64,000 nucleotides of DNA from Streptomyces venezuelae (lineage in GTDB: Bacteria; Actinomycetota; Actinomycetes; Streptomycetales; Streptomycetaceae), in the NCBI RefSeq assembly GCF_008642375.1, contig NZ_CP029194.1, positions 5,573,001 through 5,637,000 of the forward strand. Reading direction: 5' to 3'. Of this stretch, positions 51,044 through 60,470 are shown piece by piece. The position numbers and the translations under genes are program-made. The notes below the pieces were generated by a model that had not been told where the DNA came from, made no database searches, and was given only the letters and a program-made list of their open reading frames with translations. How positions within the stretch are numbered: the first letter of the stretch is position 1; each line of letters starts with the position of its first letter.

Positions 51044-52021
51044 GTGGAGACGGAGCCGTACGAGCTGATCACCATGGGACGCCTCGGCGTGGACCTGTAC
51101 CCGCTGCAGAGCGGCGTCGGGCTCGACCGCGTCGAAACCTTCGGCAGGTTCCTCGGCGGCTCCCCGGCCAACGTGGCCGTCGCCGCCGCCCGGCTCGGCC
51201 GCCGCACCGCCCTCGTCTCCCGCACCGGCGCCGACCCCTTCGGCACCGCCCTCCACCACGACCTCAAGCGCTTCGGCGTGGACGACCACTGGGTGACCGA
51301 GGTCGCCGCCTACCCCACCCCCGTCACCTTCTGCGAGCTCTTCCCGCCCGACGACTTCCCGCTCCACTTCTACCGCCGGCCCAAGGCGCCCGACCTGGAG
51401 ATCCACCCGCACGAGCTCGACCTCGGAGCGATCCGCGCCGCCCGGGTCTTCTGGGCGACCGGCACCGGCCTCTGCGCCGAACCGAGCCGCACCGCGACCC
51501 TGGAGGCGCTGCGCGCCCGGGCCGGCCGGGAGGTGACGGTCCTCGACCTGGACTGGCGGCCCGTGTTCTGGACGGACCCGGCCGAGGCCCGCCCGTACTA
51601 CGCCGAGGCGCTGCGCCACGCGACCGTCGCCGTCGGCAACCTCGACGAGTGCGAGGTCGCCACCGGGGAGCGCGAACCGCACGCCGCCGCCCGCGCGCTG
51701 CTCGCCACCGGCGCGGTCCGGCTCGCCGTCGTGAAGCAGGGGCCCGAGGGCGTCCTCGCGCTCGCCGCCGACGGGACGTCCGCCGAGGTGCCGCCGCTGC
51801 CGGTGGAGGTCGTCAACGGGCTCGGCGCGGGCGACGCCTTCGGCGGGGCGCTCGTCCACGGCCTCCTCGCCGGCTGGGACCTCGAACGGATCCTGCGCCA
51901 CGCCAACGCCGCCGGCGCGATCGTCGCGGGCCGCCTCGCCTGCTCGTCCGCCATGCCGTACGCGGAGGAGATCGCCGAGGCGCTCGCCGCGGGCACGGGA
52001 ACGATCCCGGAAAGGGGGTAG
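51044..52021 (+). CDS. iolC: 5-dehydro-2-deoxygluconokinase (PfkB family)
   Basis: 325 residues. PfkB kinase signatures: GRFLGGSPANVAVAAARLG near 38-56 and VNGLGAGDAFGGALVHGLL near 265-283, the latter with the catalytic Asp. The iol neighbours identify the substrate as 5-dehydro-2-deoxy-D-gluconate. GTG at 51044 follows GAAAGG by 7 nt; longer in-frame starts lack a site. First gene of iolC-iolB-iolD-mmsA, spaced 10 bp from iolB. Confidence 0.92.
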   Translation: METEPYELITMGRLGVDLYPLQSGVGLDRVETFGRFLGGSPANVAVAAARLGRRTALVSRTGADPFGTALHHDLKRFGVDDHWVTEVAAYPTPVTFCELFPPDDFPLHFYRRPKAPDLEIHPHELDLGAIRAARVFWATGTGLCAEPSRTATLEALRARAGREVTVLDLDWRPVFWTDPAEARPYYAEALRHATVAVGNLDECEVATGEREPHAAARALLATGAVRLAVVKQGPEGVLALAADGTSAEVPPLPVEVVNGLGAGDAFGGALVHGLLAGWDLERILRHANAAGAIVAGRLACSSAMPYAEEIAEALAAGTGTIPERG

Positions 52022-52031
52022 GGATCCCGTC

Positions 52032-52862
52032 ATGAACTCCGGCCCCACCCGCCCCGCGCGTCTCCATCTGCCCGCCGGCTCCGCCGCCCACGGGCCGTAC
52101 GCGCTCCGCGTCGACCCCGAGCAGGCCGGCTGGGAGCACTCCGCCCTGCGGGTCCTCACCCTCGGGCCGGGAGAGACCCACTCCTTCGAGAGCGGGGATT
52201 CCGAATGGGTCGTGCTTCCCCTCGCCGGTGCCTGTAGCGTGCGCGTCGACGGCGAAGTCCTCGAACTCCTCGGCCGCGACAGCGTGTTCACGGCCGTGAC
52301 CGACTTCGCCTACGTACCGCGCGACGCCCACGCCCAGATCGCCTCCGGCGCGGGGGGCCGCTTCGCTTTGGCAGGAGCGAAGTGCGAGCGACGACTCCCC
52401 GCCCGCTACGGCCCCGCGCCGGAGGTTCCCGTCGAGACCCGGGGCAGCGGCAACCGCGCCCGCCAGGTGCGGAACTTCGCCGCCGCGGGCGCCTTCGCCT
52501 GTGACCGGCTGATCGCCGTCGAGGTCGTCACCCCCGGCGGCAACTGGTCCTCCTACCCGCCGCACAAGCACGACGAGCACCGCCCGGGCGCCGAGTCCGT
52601 CCTGGAGGAGATCTACTACTACGAGATCGCCGGCCCGCACGGCCTCGCCTACCAGCGGATCTCGCCCTCCCGGCCGGGCGGGGCCGAGCTCCTCGCCGAG
52701 GTCGGGGACGGCGACGCCGTCCTCGTACCGGACGGCTGGCACGGGCCCTCGATCGCCCAGCCGGGCCACGACCTCTACTACCTCAACGTCATGGCGGGCC
52801 CCGGAGCCGAGCGGGAGTGGAAGATCTCCTTCCACCCGGACCACGAGGAGGGGTACGTATGA
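52032..52862 (+). CDS. iolB: 5-deoxy-glucuronate isomerase
   Basis: 276 residues, bicupin. The metal cupin motif is NWSSYPPHKHDEHRPG followed by LEEIYYYEI. It converts 5-deoxy-glucuronate to 5-dehydro-2-deoxygluconate for IolC. Stop overlaps the iolD ATG (ATGA). GGGGGTAGGGATCCCGTC precedes ATG. Confidence 0.93.
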   Translation: MNSGPTRPARLHLPAGSAAHGPYALRVDPEQAGWEHSALRVLTLGPGETHSFESGDSEWVVLPLAGACSVRVDGEVLELLGRDSVFTAVTDFAYVPRDAHAQIASGAGGRFALAGAKCERRLPARYGPAPEVPVETRGSGNRARQVRNFAAAGAFACDRLIAVEVVTPGGNWSSYPPHKHDEHRPGAESVLEEIYYYEIAGPHGLAYQRISPSRPGGAELLAEVGDGDAVLVPDGWHGPSIAQPGHDLYYLNVMAGPGAEREWKISFHPDHEEGYV

Positions 52863-54730
52863 CCGTCCGGCTGACCGTCGCCCAGGCCCTCGTCCGCTTC
52901 CTCGCCGCCCAGTACACGGAGCGCGACGGGGTCCGGCAGCGGCTGATCTCCGCCACCTGGGGCATCTTCGGCCACGGGAACGTCGCCGGGATCGGCCAGG
53001 CCCTCGTCGAGGACGCCGAGCTCATGCCCTTCCACCAGGGCCGCAACGAACAGGCCATGGTCCACGCGGCCGTCGGCTACGCCCGCCAGTCGAACCGGCT
53101 CTCCGCGCACGCCGTCACCACGTCCATCGGCCCCGGCGCCACCAACCTCGTCACCGGCGCCGCCCTCGCCACGATCAACCACCTGCCGGTCCTGCTCCTC
53201 CCCGGCGACACCTTCGCGACCCGCCCCGCCGACCCCGTGCTCCAGCAGCTCCAACTCCCCTACGCCGGCGACGTGTCGGTCAACGACTGCCTGCGGCCCG
53301 TCTCCCGCTACTTCGACCGCGTCGGTCGGCCCGAGGCCCTCGTCCCGGCCGCGCTCGCCGCCATGCGGGTCCTCACCGACCCCGTGGAGACCGGCGCGGT
53401 GACCCTCGCACTGCCCCAGGACGTCCAGGCGGAGGCGTACGACTGGCCGGACGAGTTCTTCGCCGAGCGGGTCTGGCGGGTCCGCCGCCCCTCCCCGGAC
53501 GAGGACGAACTGGACGCGGCGGTCGCGGCGATCGGCCGGGCCACCCGTCCGCTGATCGTCGCCGGCGGCGGCGTCCGGTACAGCGGGGCCGAGGAGGCGC
53601 TCCACGACTTCGCCGCGCTGACCGGCATCCCGGTCGCCTCCACCCAGGCCGGCAAGGGTTCGCTGCCGCACGACCACCCCCAGGACGTCGGAGGCATCGG
53701 CCACACCGGCACCGCCGTCGCCGACCACCTGGCCCGCACCGCCGATGTGGTCATCGGCGTCGGCACCCGCTGGACCGACTTCACCACCGCCTCCGGCACC
53801 CTCTTCGGCCACCCCGACGTCCGGTTCGTCAACCTCAACATCGCCGCCTTCGACTCCCACAAGCTGGCCGCGCTCCCGCTCGTGGCGGACGCCCGCGAGG
53901 GCCTGGAGCAGCTCCACACGCTCCTGGAGCCCCATCACGTCACCCGGCACTACGTCCACGAGTACGCCGAGGAGAAGCTCCGCTGGCGGACCCGGGTCGA
54001 CACCGCCTACGCCGTCCCCGACGAGGACACCCGGCCCACCCAGGCCCAGGTCCTCGGTGTACTCGACACTCTGGTCGACGGCAGCGACATCCTGATCAAC
54101 GCCGCCGGCTCCCTCCCCGGTGACCTCCACAAGCTCTGGCGGACCCGCTCCACGGACCAGTACCACGTCGAGTACGGGTACTCCTGCATGGGCTACGAGA
54201 TCCCGGCAGCCCTCGGAGTCCTGCTCGCCGCGCCCGGCCGGCCCGTCTGGGCCCTCGTCGGCGACGGTACGTATCTGATGAATCCCACCGAGATCGTCAC
54301 CGCCGTGCAGGAGCGGCTGCCCCTGCGGCTGGTCATCCTGCAGAACCACGGGTACGCCTCCATCGGCGGCCTCTCGGAGGCGGTCGGCGCCGAGCGGTAC
54401 GGCACCGACTACCGCCACCGGGACGTGGAGGGCGCCTTCACCGGCGCGCCGCTCCCCGTCGACCTCGGGGCCAACGCCGCCTCCCTCGGCATGCGCGTGC
54501 TGCGCCCCCGCACCGTGCGTGACCTGCGGGAAGCCCTTGCGGACGCGCGGGCGGCGACGGTTCCCACATGTGTCTACGTCGAGACCGAAACGGCAGACAC
54601 AGTGTCGGGCCCGCCCCCGGCCCAGGCATGGTGGGATGTGCCCGTGGCCGAGACGTCGACCCGCCCGTCGGCGGTCAAGGCCCGCGAGGAGTACGACCGG
54701 CACGTCACCGCCCGACGCCGCCATCTCTGA
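52859..54730 (+). CDS. iolD: 3D-(3,5/4)-trihydroxycyclohexane-1,2-dione hydrolase
   Basis: 623 residues, ThDP-dependent. The activating Glu is in PFHQGRNEQAMVHAAVGYAR, the ThDP/Mg motif is VGDGTYLMNPTEIV ending in LQNHGYASIGG. It hydrolyses the inosose-derived diketone ring, opening it. ATG overlaps iolB by 4 bp (ATGA). It is followed by mmsA with 14 bp between. Confidence 0.95.
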   Translation: MTVRLTVAQALVRFLAAQYTERDGVRQRLISATWGIFGHGNVAGIGQALVEDAELMPFHQGRNEQAMVHAAVGYARQSNRLSAHAVTTSIGPGATNLVTGAALATINHLPVLLLPGDTFATRPADPVLQQLQLPYAGDVSVNDCLRPVSRYFDRVGRPEALVPAALAAMRVLTDPVETGAVTLALPQDVQAEAYDWPDEFFAERVWRVRRPSPDEDELDAAVAAIGRATRPLIVAGGGVRYSGAEEALHDFAALTGIPVASTQAGKGSLPHDHPQDVGGIGHTGTAVADHLARTADVVIGVGTRWTDFTTASGTLFGHPDVRFVNLNIAAFDSHKLAALPLVADAREGLEQLHTLLEPHHVTRHYVHEYAEEKLRWRTRVDTAYAVPDEDTRPTQAQVLGVLDTLVDGSDILINAAGSLPGDLHKLWRTRSTDQYHVEYGYSCMGYEIPAALGVLLAAPGRPVWALVGDGTYLMNPTEIVTAVQERLPLRLVILQNHGYASIGGLSEAVGAERYGTDYRHRDVEGAFTGAPLPVDLGANAASLGMRVLRPRTVRDLREALADARAATVPTCVYVETETADTVSGPPPAQAWWDVPVAETSTRPSAVKAREEYDRHVTARRRHL

Positions 54731-54744
54731 AGGAGCATCTCGTC

Positions 54745-56256
54745 ATGACGAACACCGTCAAGACTGTCAACCACTGGATCGGTGGCAAGGCCGTCGAGGG
54801 CACGTCGGGCAACTGGGGCCCGGTCACCGACCCGGCCACCGGCGCCGTGACCACCCGTGTCGCGCTCGCCTCCGTCGAGGAGGTGGACGCCGCCGTCGCC
54901 GCCGCCAAGGACGCCTTCGCCACCTGGGGCACCTCGTCCCTCGCGCAGCGCACCACGATCCTCTTCACGTTCCGCGCGCTGCTCGACGCCAACCGCGACG
55001 CGATCGCCGAGCTGATCGTCGCCGAGCACGGCAAGGTCCACTCGGACGCGCTCGGCGAGGTCGCCCGCGGCCTGGAGATCGTCGACCTGGCCTGCGGCAT
55101 CACCGTCCAGCTCAAGGGCGAGCTCTCCACCCAGGTGTCGAACCGCGTGGACGTGGCCTCGATCCGCCAGCCGGTGGGCGTCGTCGCGGGCATCACGCCC
55201 TTCAACTTCCCGGCCATGGTCCCGATGTGGATGTTCCCGATCGCCATCGCGACCGGCAACACCTTCATCCTCAAGCCGAGCGAGAAGGACCCGTCGCCGG
55301 CCCTGAAGATCGCCGAGCTGCTCGCCGAGGCGGGCCTCCCGGACGGCGTCTTCAACGTCCTGAACGGCGACAAGGTCTCCGTGGACCGCCTCCTGGAGCA
55401 CCCGGACGTCTCCGCGATCTCCTTCGTGGGCTCGACCCCGATCGCCCGCCACATCCACACCACCGCCTCCGCCAACGGCAAGCGCGTCCAGGCGCTCGGC
55501 GGCGCGAAGAACCACATGCTGGTCCTCCCCGACGCCGACCTCGACGCGGCGGCGGACGCGGCCGTCTCGGCGGCGTACGGCTCCGCCGGCGAGCGCTGCA
55601 TGGCGATCTCGGCGGTCGTGGCCGTCGGCTCCATCGGGGACCAGCTCGTCGACAAGATCCGCGAGCGCGCCGAGAAGATCAAGATCGGCCCCGGCACCGA
55701 CCCGACCTCGGAGATGGGCCCGCTCATCACGGCCGTCCACCGCGACAAGGTGGCCTCCTACGTCACCGGCGCGGCGGCCGAGGGCTGCGAGGTCGTCCTC
55801 GACGGCACCGGTTACACGGTCGAGGGCCACGAGAACGGCCACTGGATCGGCCTGTCCCTCCTGGACCACGTGCCGACGACGGCCAAGGCGTACCAGGACG
55901 AGATCTTCGGCCCGGTGCTCTGCGTGCTGCGCGCCGAGACGTACGAGGAGGGCCTCGCCCTCATCAACGGCTCGCGCTTCGGCAACGGCACCGCGATCTT
56001 CACCCGTGACGGCGGCGCGGCCCGCCGCTTCCAGATGGAGGTCGAGGCCGGCATGGTCGGCGTCAACGTGCCGATCCCGGTGCCGGTGGGCTACCACTCC
56101 TTCGGTGGCTGGAAGGACTCGCTCTTCGGCGACCACCACATCTACGGCAACGACGGCGTGCACTTCTACACGCGCGGCAAGGTCGTCACCACCCGCTGGC
56201 CGGACCCGTCCGACGCCCCGGCGGGCGTGGACCTGGGCTTCCCCCGCAACCACTGA
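54745..56256 (+). CDS. mmsA: Methylmalonate-semialdehyde dehydrogenase (CoA-acylating)
   Basis: 503 residues, ALDH superfamily. VVAGITPFNFPAMVPMWMFP, SFVGSTPIARHIH and catalytic Cys in GSAGERCMAISAVV are hallmarks of MmsA/IolA. It oxidises malonate semialdehyde (from inositol) or methylmalonate semialdehyde (from valine) to acetyl- or propionyl-CoA. Start ATG 54745 has GAAGGAG 9 nt upstream. It closes the iolC-B-D-mmsA unit. Confidence 0.95.
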   Translation: MTNTVKTVNHWIGGKAVEGTSGNWGPVTDPATGAVTTRVALASVEEVDAAVAAAKDAFATWGTSSLAQRTTILFTFRALLDANRDAIAELIVAEHGKVHSDALGEVARGLEIVDLACGITVQLKGELSTQVSNRVDVASIRQPVGVVAGITPFNFPAMVPMWMFPIAIATGNTFILKPSEKDPSPALKIAELLAEAGLPDGVFNVLNGDKVSVDRLLEHPDVSAISFVGSTPIARHIHTTASANGKRVQALGGAKNHMLVLPDADLDAAADAAVSAAYGSAGERCMAISAVVAVGSIGDQLVDKIRERAEKIKIGPGTDPTSEMGPLITAVHRDKVASYVTGAAAEGCEVVLDGTGYTVEGHENGHWIGLSLLDHVPTTAKAYQDEIFGPVLCVLRAETYEEGLALINGSRFGNGTAIFTRDGGAARRFQMEVEAGMVGVNVPIPVPVGYHSFGGWKDSLFGDHHIYGNDGVHFYTRGKVVTTRWPDPSDAPAGVDLGFPRNH

Positions 56257-56277
56257 GCCCGACGCGTAGGACCCGAA

Positions 56278-56315
56278 CGGCCCCCGGGGTGCGTACCGCC
56301 GCACCCCGGGGGCCG
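56278..56315. terminator. Terminator after mmsA, shared with the convergent S8 gene
   Basis: CGGCCCCCGGGGTGCG and CGCACCCCGGGGGCCG form a perfect 16-bp stem with a TACCGC loop, 21 bp after the mmsA stop and 20 bp from the S8 gene end. Confidence 0.8.
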
Positions 56316-56335
56316 TCGTCATGCGCCCATGGGCG

Positions 56336-57541
56336 CTACCAGCGCGAGTGCAGCAGCTTGTTCGGGGAGCCCGACTTCGGGTCCTGGACCTTGCCGGAGG
56401 TCGCGTTGTTCACCAGCGCGGTGCCGACCTGCGCCGGGGTGGCGGCGGGGTTGGCCGCCAGGTAGAGCGCGGCGACGCCCGCGGTGTGCGGGGCGGCCAT
56501 CGAGGTGCCGGAGATGGTGTTCGTCGCCGTGTCGTCGTCCTTCCACGCCGAGGTGACGGAGACGCCCGGGGCGAAGAGGTCGACGCAGGTGCCGTAGTTC
56601 GAGAACGAGGCCCGCTTGTCGGCCGAGTCCGTCGCGCCGACCGTGATCGCCTCGGCGACGCGGGCGGGGGAGTAGCTGCAGGCCCTCGCGGGGAGGCCGA
56701 GGAAGTTGCCGTTGCCGGCGGCGACCGCGTAGGTGACGCCCGAGGCGATCGAGCGCCTGACGGCGTCGTCGAGGGAGGCGTTGGCGCCGCCGCCCAGGCT
56801 CATGTTGGCGACGGCGGGCTTGACCGCGTTGGCCGTGACCCAGTCGACGCCCGCGATGACGCCGGCGGTGGTGCCGGAGCCGTTGCAGTCGAGGACGCGG
56901 ACCGCGACCAGCTTCACGCCCTTGGCGACGCCGTACTTCGCCCCGCCGACGGTGCCGGCGACATGGGTGCCGTGGCCCTGGCAGTCCTGGCCGTTCTGCC
57001 CGCCGCCGACGGTGTCGGTGCCGACCGTGGCCCGGCCGCCGAACTCGCCGTGCGAGGTCCGGATCCCGGTGTCGATGATGTACGCGGTGACGTTCGACGC
57101 GGTCGTGTCGTAGGTGTACGTCGTCGACAGCGGCAGGTCGCGCTGGTCGACGCGGTCCAGGCCCCAGGTCGCACCGGTCTGGGTGTCGGCGACCCGGACG
57201 GTCGCGTTCTGCTCGACGTACGCGACCCGGGGGTCGGCGGCCAGCCGTGCGGCGCGGGCCTGCGACATCGTGGTGGAGAAGCCCTTGAGGGCCGAGCGGT
57301 AGACGTGCTTCGGGGTGGCGCCGAGGTCGGCGGCGCGGGTGGAGCCGTCCTTCAGGACGACGATCCAGCTGTTCTCGACGGCGGTGGACGCCGGGGCGAG
57401 CCGCAGGTCACCGGTGGGCGCGACCGTGGGGGAGGCGCTCTGCGCGGTGGGGGAGGCGGCGAACTGGAGTCCGGCGGCGAGCGCGAGGACGGGGACGAGG
57501 GCGCCGAGGCGGCGGGCGGTCCGATTCATGTGGTGGGGCAC
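56336..57541 (-). CDS. Secreted S8 (subtilisin-like) serine peptidase
   Basis: 401 residues. Signal peptide (RRLGALVPVLALAAGLQF), an I9 propeptide with ENSWIVVLKDGS and YVEQNATVR, then an S8 catalytic domain: AYIIDTGIRTSHGEFGG (Asp), GHGTHVAGTVGG (His), and GTSMAAPHTAGVAALYL (Ser). Proteinase K-like subfamily from the DCQGHGTHVAG pattern. The GTG at 57541 follows AAAGG by 5 nt; ATG at 57529 is possible. It digests extracellular proteins, in line with the S37 peptidase and other secreted enzymes of Streptomyces. Confidence 0.92.
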   Translation of the reverse strand: MPHHMNRTARRLGALVPVLALAAGLQFAASPTAQSASPTVAPTGDLRLAPASTAVENSWIVVLKDGSTRAADLGATPKHVYRSALKGFSTTMSQARAARLAADPRVAYVEQNATVRVADTQTGATWGLDRVDQRDLPLSTTYTYDTTASNVTAYIIDTGIRTSHGEFGGRATVGTDTVGGGQNGQDCQGHGTHVAGTVGGAKYGVAKGVKLVAVRVLDCNGSGTTAGVIAGVDWVTANAVKPAVANMSLGGGANASLDDAVRRSIASGVTYAVAAGNGNFLGLPARACSYSPARVAEAITVGATDSADKRASFSNYGTCVDLFAPGVSVTSAWKDDDTATNTISGTSMAAPHTAGVAALYLAANPAATPAQVGTALVNNATSGKVQDPKSGSPNKLLHSRW

Positions 57542-57611
57542 CTGGACCTTTCGTTGTCCGGATCACGGGCAAGTACGGGTACGTGCGTGGTGCGGTGTCC
57601 CACAGGGTCCC

Positions 57612-57630
57612 GTGTTGTCATGAGCAACAC
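57612..57630. promoter_or_regulatory. Inverted repeat GTGTTG-N7-CAACAC
   Basis: A perfect 6-bp repeat around a 7-bp centre in the 205-bp spacer between the divergent S8 peptidase and hydrolase-ABC fusion genes; possible operator for one of them. Confidence 0.4.
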
Positions 57631-57734
57631 AAGGGTGCGGATACTGCGTCCGGTGTACGGGACTCCCCTCCGTACGACCCCAGGAGGTCGGGCACCTCCC
57701 CCTCCGGACCGCAGTGCCGCACAGGGAGGCCGCC

Positions 57735-57740
57735 TAGGCT
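57735..57740 (+). promoter_or_regulatory. -10 box of a possibly leaderless transcript
   Basis: TAGGCT ends 6 nt before the ATG at 57747 and no ribosome binding site is present, suggesting a leaderless mRNA for the hydrolase-ABC fusion gene. Confidence 0.45.
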
Positions 57741-57746
57741 CGACCC

Positions 57747-60470
57747 ATGCGACTCCGACTTCCCCGGTGGGCCGCGGTCACCGCCGTCCTCGCCGTCCTC
57801 GCGGGTGCCGGCACCTGGACCGCCGTCGCCTCCGACGAACCGCCGCCCGTGCACCGCGCGGACCGGGCGCTCGACCTCGACGGCACACGGCTCGACACCT
57901 CGTACTTCACGAGCGGCGGAGGAGAACGGCGCCCCGCCGTCCTCCTCGGCCACGGCTTCGGCGGCTCCAAGGACGACGTCCGCGCCCAGGCCGAACAGCT
58001 CGCCCGCGACGGCTACGCCGTCCTCACCTGGTCCGCCCGCGGCTTCGGCGCCTCCACCGGGGAGATCGGCCTCAACGACCCCGACCACGAGGTCGCGGAC
58101 GTACGGAAGCTGATCGACTGGCTCGCGGCCCGCCCCGAGGTCCTCCTCGACAAGACCGGCGACCCGCGCGTCGGCGTCACCGGCGCCTCCTACGGCGGCG
58201 CGATCTCCCTGCTCGCCGCGGGACACGACCCGCGCGTCGACGCCGTCGCCCCCCAGATCACGTACTGGAACCTCGCGGACGCCCTCTTCCCGAACGACGT
58301 CTTCAAGAAGCTCTGGGCCGGGATCTTCTTCTCCGCGGGCAACCAGCCGGGCGCCGCGAACCAGCCGGGTGGGTCGAACCCGCCGGGCGCGGCCGACCAG
58401 CCGGGCGCGCCTGCCGCACGCGCCGCATCCGGGAAGACCGACGGCTGCGGCCGCTTCACCGCCGAACTCTGCTCGCTCTACCAGCGCGTCGCCGTCAGCG
58501 GAAAGCCCGACGCCGCCGCCCGCGCGCTCCTCGAAGCCCGCAGCCCCTCCGCCGTCGGCGCCCGGATCAAGGTCCCCGCGCTCATCGTCCAGGGCCAGTC
58601 CGACTCCCTCTTCACCCTCGCCCAGTCCGATGCCATGGCCCGTACGCTCGCCGCCAACGGCGCCCCTGTCGCCGTCGACTGGATCGCCGGCGGCCACGAC
58701 GGCGGAGACCGTGAGACCGAGCGCGTCGAGCGGCGGATCAGCACCTGGTTCGACCGCTGGCTCAAGCGCGACACCAGCACCGACACCGGCCCCGCCTTCC
58801 GCGTCAGCCGCACCGGCGGCGTCGACTCCACCGACGGGCAGGCCACCCTGCGCGCCGCGACCGCCGACCGCTACCCGGGCCTCACCGCCGCCACCGCGGC
58901 CACCGGGAACATCGCCCTCGCCGGTCCGCCGCAGACCTTCGCCAATCCGGCCGGTGCCGCACCGCCCGCGATCTCCGCCGTCCCCGGCCTCGGCGGCGGA
59001 CTCTCCGGTCTCTCCTCCCTCGGCGTCGGCCTCTCCCTCGATTTCCCCGGCCAGTTCGCCCGCTTCGACGCGAAGCCGCAGACCGGGGCCGTCCGGATCA
59101 CCGGCACCCCGACCGTCCGAATCAAGGTCACCTCCACCGCGGCCGACGGCTCGGCCGTCCTCTTCGCCAAGGTGTACGACGTCGGGCCCGACGGACGGCA
59201 GCAGGTGCTGCCCTCCCAGCTCGTCACCCCCGTCCGCGTCGAGGACGCCAAGGCCGGACGCAGCGTCACACTCACCCTGCCCGCGATCGACCACGAGGTG
59301 GAGGCCGGGCACCGGCTGCGCCTCGTCCTCGCCGCCACCGACCTCGGCTACGCCTCCCCGGCCGTCCCCGCCGCCTACACCGTCGCCGTCGAGGGCCCGC
59401 TCACCGTCCCGACCGCGCCCGGCCTCGACACCCAGGCCGCCGCGCTGCCCTGGTGGGTCTGGGGCCTGCCGCTCCTCGGCCTGGTCGTCGCCGCGGTCCT
59501 CCTCCTGACCGCCCGCCGCCGCACCACGGCCCCCGCACCGGACCCGGAACTCACCTCCGTACCCCTCCAGATCACCGGACTCTCGAAGAAGTACGCGGGC
59601 GGAGACCGGTACAGCGTCAGGGACCTCTCCTTCCGCGTCGAACAGGGCCAGGTCCTCGGACTCCTCGGCCCGAACGGCGCCGGCAAGACCACCACCCTGC
59701 GCATGCTCATGGGCCTCATCCGGCCCGACGAGGGCGAGATCCGGGTCTTCGGCCAGGCCATCCGCCCCGGCGCCCCGGTCCTCTCCCGGGTCGGCTCCTT
59801 CGTCGAGGGCGCCGGCTTCCTGCCGCACCTCTCCGGCCGGGAGAACCTGGAGCTGTACTGGAAGGCCACCGGCCGGCCCGCCGAGGACGCCCATGTCGAC
59901 GACGCCCTGCGGATCGCGAACCTGGGCAGCGCCCTCGAACGCGCCGTGCGGACCTACTCGCAGGGCATGCGGCAGCGCCTCGCCATCGCCCAGGCCATGC
60001 TCGGCCTGCCGGACCTGCTCATCCTCGACGAGCCGACCAACGGCCTCGACCCGCCGCAGATCCGCGAGATGCGGGAGGTGATGATCCGGTACGCGGCCGA
60101 GGGCCGGACCGTCATCGTCTCCAGTCACCTCCTCGCGGAGGTCGAGCAGTCCTGTACGCACCTCGTCGTCATGGACCGGGGACAGCTCGTCCAGGCCGGA
60201 CCGGTCGCCGAGATCACCGGCTCCGGCGACACCCTGCTCGTGACCCTGGCCGGCGAGGTCGACGACCCGCTCGTCGAGAAGATCGGCGCCCTCCCGGGCG
60301 TCGGCTCCGCCGCCCGCGCCGACGGCGGGCTCCTCGTCCGCCTCGACGGCGCGGACGCGACCGCCCTCATCGGCGAGCTCGTCCGCCTGGACGTACCGCT
60401 GACGGGGGTCGGACCGCACCGGCGCCTCGAAGACGCCTTCCTGACCCTGATCGGAGGAGGAACCGCATGA
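57747..60470 (+). CDS. Fusion of an extracytoplasmic S15-type hydrolase with a cytoplasmic ABC ATPase
   Basis: 907 residues. An N-terminal signal anchor (AAVTAVLAVLAGAGTWTAVA) leads to an alpha/beta hydrolase of the X-Pro dipeptidyl-peptidase/CocE type (LLGHGFGGSKDD; nucleophile S148 in VGVTGASYGGAISLL; His in GGHDGGDRE). An XPP_C-like beta domain spans about 390-555. A membrane span WWVWGLPLLGLVVAAVLLLTA follows near 567-587. The C-terminal 300 residues are an ABC ATPase (Walker A GPNGAGKTTT near 640, signature YSQGMRQRLAI, Walker B LLILDEPTNGLDP). So a hydrolase outside and an ATPase inside share one chain. The permease gene follows with an ATGA overlap. A degenerate NQPG repeat (residues about 198-225) interrupts the hydrolase. 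Confidence 0.92.
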   Translation: MRLRLPRWAAVTAVLAVLAGAGTWTAVASDEPPPVHRADRALDLDGTRLDTSYFTSGGGERRPAVLLGHGFGGSKDDVRAQAEQLARDGYAVLTWSARGFGASTGEIGLNDPDHEVADVRKLIDWLAARPEVLLDKTGDPRVGVTGASYGGAISLLAAGHDPRVDAVAPQITYWNLADALFPNDVFKKLWAGIFFSAGNQPGAANQPGGSNPPGAADQPGAPAARAASGKTDGCGRFTAELCSLYQRVAVSGKPDAAARALLEARSPSAVGARIKVPALIVQGQSDSLFTLAQSDAMARTLAANGAPVAVDWIAGGHDGGDRETERVERRISTWFDRWLKRDTSTDTGPAFRVSRTGGVDSTDGQATLRAATADRYPGLTAATAATGNIALAGPPQTFANPAGAAPPAISAVPGLGGGLSGLSSLGVGLSLDFPGQFARFDAKPQTGAVRITGTPTVRIKVTSTAADGSAVLFAKVYDVGPDGRQQVLPSQLVTPVRVEDAKAGRSVTLTLPAIDHEVEAGHRLRLVLAATDLGYASPAVPAAYTVAVEGPLTVPTAPGLDTQAAALPWWVWGLPLLGLVVAAVLLLTARRRTTAPAPDPELTSVPLQITGLSKKYAGGDRYSVRDLSFRVEQGQVLGLLGPNGAGKTTTLRMLMGLIRPDEGEIRVFGQAIRPGAPVLSRVGSFVEGAGFLPHLSGRENLELYWKATGRPAEDAHVDDALRIANLGSALERAVRTYSQGMRQRLAIAQAMLGLPDLLILDEPTNGLDPPQIREMREVMIRYAAEGRTVIVSSHLLAEVEQSCTHLVVMDRGQLVQAGPVAEITGSGDTLLVTLAGEVDDPLVEKIGALPGVGSAARADGGLLVRLDGADATALIGELVRLDVPLTGVGPHRRLEDAFLTLIGGGTA
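58340..58412 (+). repeat. Tandem coding repeats (AACCAGCCGGGC-like)
   Basis: Four to five degenerate copies encoding N/D-Q/P-P-G plus a short Ala/Gly segment, inside the hydrolase part of the fusion gene. Such in-frame repeats are prone to length changes between strains. Confidence 0.6.

Noticed and set aside
57618..60419. Long minus-strand open frame of 933 codons
   Set aside because: Antisense shadow of the hydrolase-ABC fusion gene.
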